Below, piece after piece: positions 62,098 through 64,000 of a stretch of 64,000 nucleotides of DNA. Position 1 is the first letter of the stretch, and each line of letters starts with the position of its first letter. The DNA comes from Rhineura floridana. Its lineage: Eukaryota > Chordata > Lepidosauria > Squamata > Rhineuridae. The DNA lies in the NCBI RefSeq assembly GCF_030035675.1, contig NC_084489.1:82202270-82266269 (forward strand), in the 5' to 3' direction. The notes under the pieces are model-generated. The model searched no databases. It was not told the origin of the DNA and saw nothing but the letters and a program-made list of their open reading frames with translations. The position numbers were made by a program, and so were the translations under genes.

Positions 62098-62647
62098 CTG
62101 GGGTCCCCAATGTGGCACTCATGGGCACAACAGCGCCTCCAGTTAAGCCCTTGGTTCCCTGATCCTCCCAAATTTGTATTTTATGACAGTTTTTTAATTT
62201 TGATTTTTTTGGTTGTGTGTAGGCTGCTTGTTTTTGAGGAGACTATTGCCAACTTGTTTGTCAGTATTTTATTTCATGTGTGTGTGTGTGTGAGGTTTGG
62301 TGTTTTGCAGGGAGTGGAGTTGTAAGCACGGCCTGTTTTTCTTCTGTGAAATGGGCATTTTTGTTTATGTAACAGGATTTAGATATTGTTTCATCAAAAC
62401 AAAAAAAGCAAACCTCTAAGTGATATTATGTAAAGCAATATAAAATATTCATGAGAAAACACTGGTAAAAATCAGACTTAAAAACTAGTAGGCATAATAG
62501 AATTTATCAAATGTAGATAAATTTAACAGTTTTGAAAACAAATCTACACAATAAAATTACACGCCTTTAAAAAACGTTTTGTGCTGCCCGTGACAATTTC
62601 TTCAATTCCTAAATGTGCCCTTAGTTGAAAAGGGTTGGGGATCCCTG
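62098..62647. mobile_element. hAT-like element (F7)
   Basis: Left CTGGGGTCCCCAATGTGGC, right GGTTGGGGATCCCTG. Flanks TTAAAAGA and TTAAAGAC are alike. The long interior is AT-rich without a transposase; a (TG)n run is near 62279. Confidence 0.65.
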
Positions 62648-62692
62648 TTAAAGACTGCCAGATTTATTATGGTGTGTCCACAAATGCTTCCT

Positions 62693-62922
62693 TCCTGGAC
62701 TGCCTTCAAGTCTATTCTGACTTATGGCAACCCTACGAACAGGGTTTTCATGGTAAGAGGTATTCAGAGGGGGTTTACCATTGCCTTCCTCTGAGGCTGA
62801 GAGGCAGTGACTGGCTCAAGGTCACCCAGTGACCTTCATGGCTGTGTGGGGATTCGAACCCTGGTCTCCCAGGTCGTAGTCCAACACCTTATCCACTACG
62901 CCACACTGGCTCTCATGCCATC
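62693..62922 (-). mobile_element. CORE-SINE head with BovB-like tail
   Basis: Plus text ACTGCCTTCAAGTC, ACTTATGGCAACCCTACG, GCAGTGACTGGCTCAAGG, GGGATTCGAACCCTGG and ACGCCACACTGGCTCTC. Complete. Confidence 0.92.
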
Positions 62923-62934
62923 ATAAATAAAATG

Positions 62935-63557
62935 GAATGCCCAGGCTATTTGTCAGACCATATCTCCCTATATGAACCTACCCGAGCCCTGAGATCTTTG
63001 GGAGAGGCCCTCCTCTCAGTCCCACCACCGTCACAAGTGCGATTGGTGGGGACGCGAGATAGGGCCTTTTGGGCGGCTGCCCCTAGGGCAGCCTTTCCCA
63101 ACCAGCGTGCCTCCAGATGTTGTTGGACCACAACTCCCATCAGCCTCAGCCAGCATTGCCAGTGGCTGAGGCTGATGGGAGTTGTGGTCCAACAACATCT
63201 GGAGGCACACCGGTTGGGAAAGGCTGCCCTAGGGTTTGGAACTCCCTTCCGAGGGAGGCAAGAATGGCCCCCTCTTTACTGTCCTTTCGTCGACAGGTGA
63301 AGATTTATTTATTCCAGTAGGCTTTTAGAGTAGAAGTTGTTTAGGACAGGACTTCTAGAGGTATCCCGTATTGTTTTACGGTTTGATCACATTATTCTTA
63401 AATTGGTTTTATGTATTTTTAGGTGATGTTTAATTGTTTTAATGCTGTAATGAGTTTAATTCTATTTTAAATGTAGATTTTTATATGTCCAAATTATATG
63501 TACCCATTTTTAGTTGTAAGCCGCCCTGAGTTCCAGTTTTGGAAAAAGGGGGGTATA
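62935..63557 (+). mobile_element. L2 LINE 3' end split by an F1 MITE
   Basis: Coding text YLSDHISLYEPTRALRSLGE, VRLVGTRDRAFWAAAPR to 63088; after the MITE, GFGTPFRGR-type text with WNSLPREARMAPSLLSFRRQ in the next frame, VKIYLFQ, and the tail AAGCCGCCCTGAGTTCC and (AAT)n. Confidence 0.92.
63081..63234. mobile_element. hAT-like foldback MITE (F1) with perfect target duplication
   Basis: Element at 63089-63226 starts CAGCCTTTCCCAACC and ends GGTTGGGAAAGGCTG. Both sides carry the exact 8-mer CCCTAGGG (63081-63088, 63227-63234). The arms are almost perfectly complementary over the whole element. Inserted in L2 coding sequence. Confidence 0.96.

Positions 63558-63616
<59 letters not shown>
63558..63616. 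repeat. (AAT)n microsatellite at an L2 tail
   Basis: About nineteen to twenty AAT units without interruption. Confidence 0.97.
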
Positions 63617-64000
63617 GTGATTTTTCAGTGGTTCTACCTATGCCCATTGGCCTTCAGGCAAGGGGATGGCTTTTGTGTTGGCAGGGGTGAATACGGATTG
63701 CGCTCCAGTTTTGGGGGTCATTGGAGGAATTTCAAGGGAGGGTTTGAATGCTAAGAGAGGTTCACAACTGCTGGGTCAGGCTCTGATGGATGTGTATGCT
63801 CTATAAAACTTAAAGCAAATAAGTACAGTACACCAGGTGACACAGTTATCTTTTTGTGTGAGAGATCATTTTACATGCATGAGAACAGGCAGAGTTTGCA
63901 TTTGGCAATCAAATTGGGGAATAAGAAGTCATTACTTGTCAAATCCACTTCTTTCTAAAATGTGACGGGGGATTTATATTGCTGTGATATCACAGATTGC
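63617..64000. other. No gene recognised
   Basis: Unassigned sequence to the right edge. It contains CAGAGTTTGCATTTGGC, which resembles 62019-62035 (GCAGAGTTTGCATTTCCC), perhaps another diverged repeat. Confidence 0.4.

Noticed and set aside
1-64000. LTR elements, retrovirus copies or Polintons
   Set aside because: No gag, protease, integrase or envelope motif and no paired long terminal repeats were noticed; all reverse transcriptase pieces are of the non-LTR L2, CR1 or BovB type.

Overview
The window looks like intergenic and/or intronic DNA of a squamate reptile, most likely a lizard; the species cannot be named from the sequence. The evidence is the repeat mix: CR1, L2 and BovB (RTE) LINEs side by side, CORE/MIR-type SINEs, SINEs whose 3' tail matches BovB, a 5S-rRNA-derived SINE, many hAT-like foldback MITEs, pogo/Tigger-like MITEs and a Tc1 element. 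No multi-exon host protein gene could be recognised. The only host-gene signal is a CpG island with promoter motifs at about 18440-19200. No LTR element, retrovirus copy or Polinton was recognised.

Layout. 1-17.3 kb: an open L2 reverse transcriptase frame running off the left edge, CR1 fragments, one L2 3' end, and a CR1 at 12.1-14.2 kb broken up by a Tigger-like MITE and a hAT-like element that itself holds a SINE. 17.3-19.2 kb: a BovB LINE with a SINE inside it, ending next to the CpG island. 19.2-33 kb: mostly non-repetitive DNA, with MITEs, a 5S-SINE and a SINE flanked by a perfect 12-bp duplication. 33.1-35.8 kb: one CR1 inserted into another. 36-51 kb: SINEs of four kinds, a second BovB, L2 copies, and several element-in-element nests. 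51.7-53.3 kb: a decayed but structurally complete Tc1 transposon with long inverted repeats. 53.5-64 kb: L2 copies, three GC-rich non-autonomous DNA elements, and an L2 carrying a MITE with a perfect 8-bp target duplication.

How the elements work together. The SINEs fall into modules. One tRNA/CORE head occurs with an L2-like tail in some copies and with a BovB-like tail in others. A second, unrelated head occurs with the same BovB tail. A 5S-derived head ends in an L2-like AT-rich tail. Both likely LINE partners (L2 and BovB) are present, so the window records SINE heads changing LINE partner. The DNA transposons are nearly all non-autonomous. Family labels F1-F8 are mine: F1 = about 140-bp hAT-like foldback MITE; F2 = about 360-bp hAT-like element; F3 = about 430-bp hAT-like element; F4 = foldback MITE with TTTAAAGC near its ends; F5 = short MITE ending near CTGAGTAGGACT; F6 = palindromic MITE starting CAGTGGCGGCTGG; F7 = hAT-like with GGGGTCCCCAA ends; F8 = foldback rich in AACCATGGTT. 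All calls are from reading the sequence by eye; ends without a target duplication are approximate.
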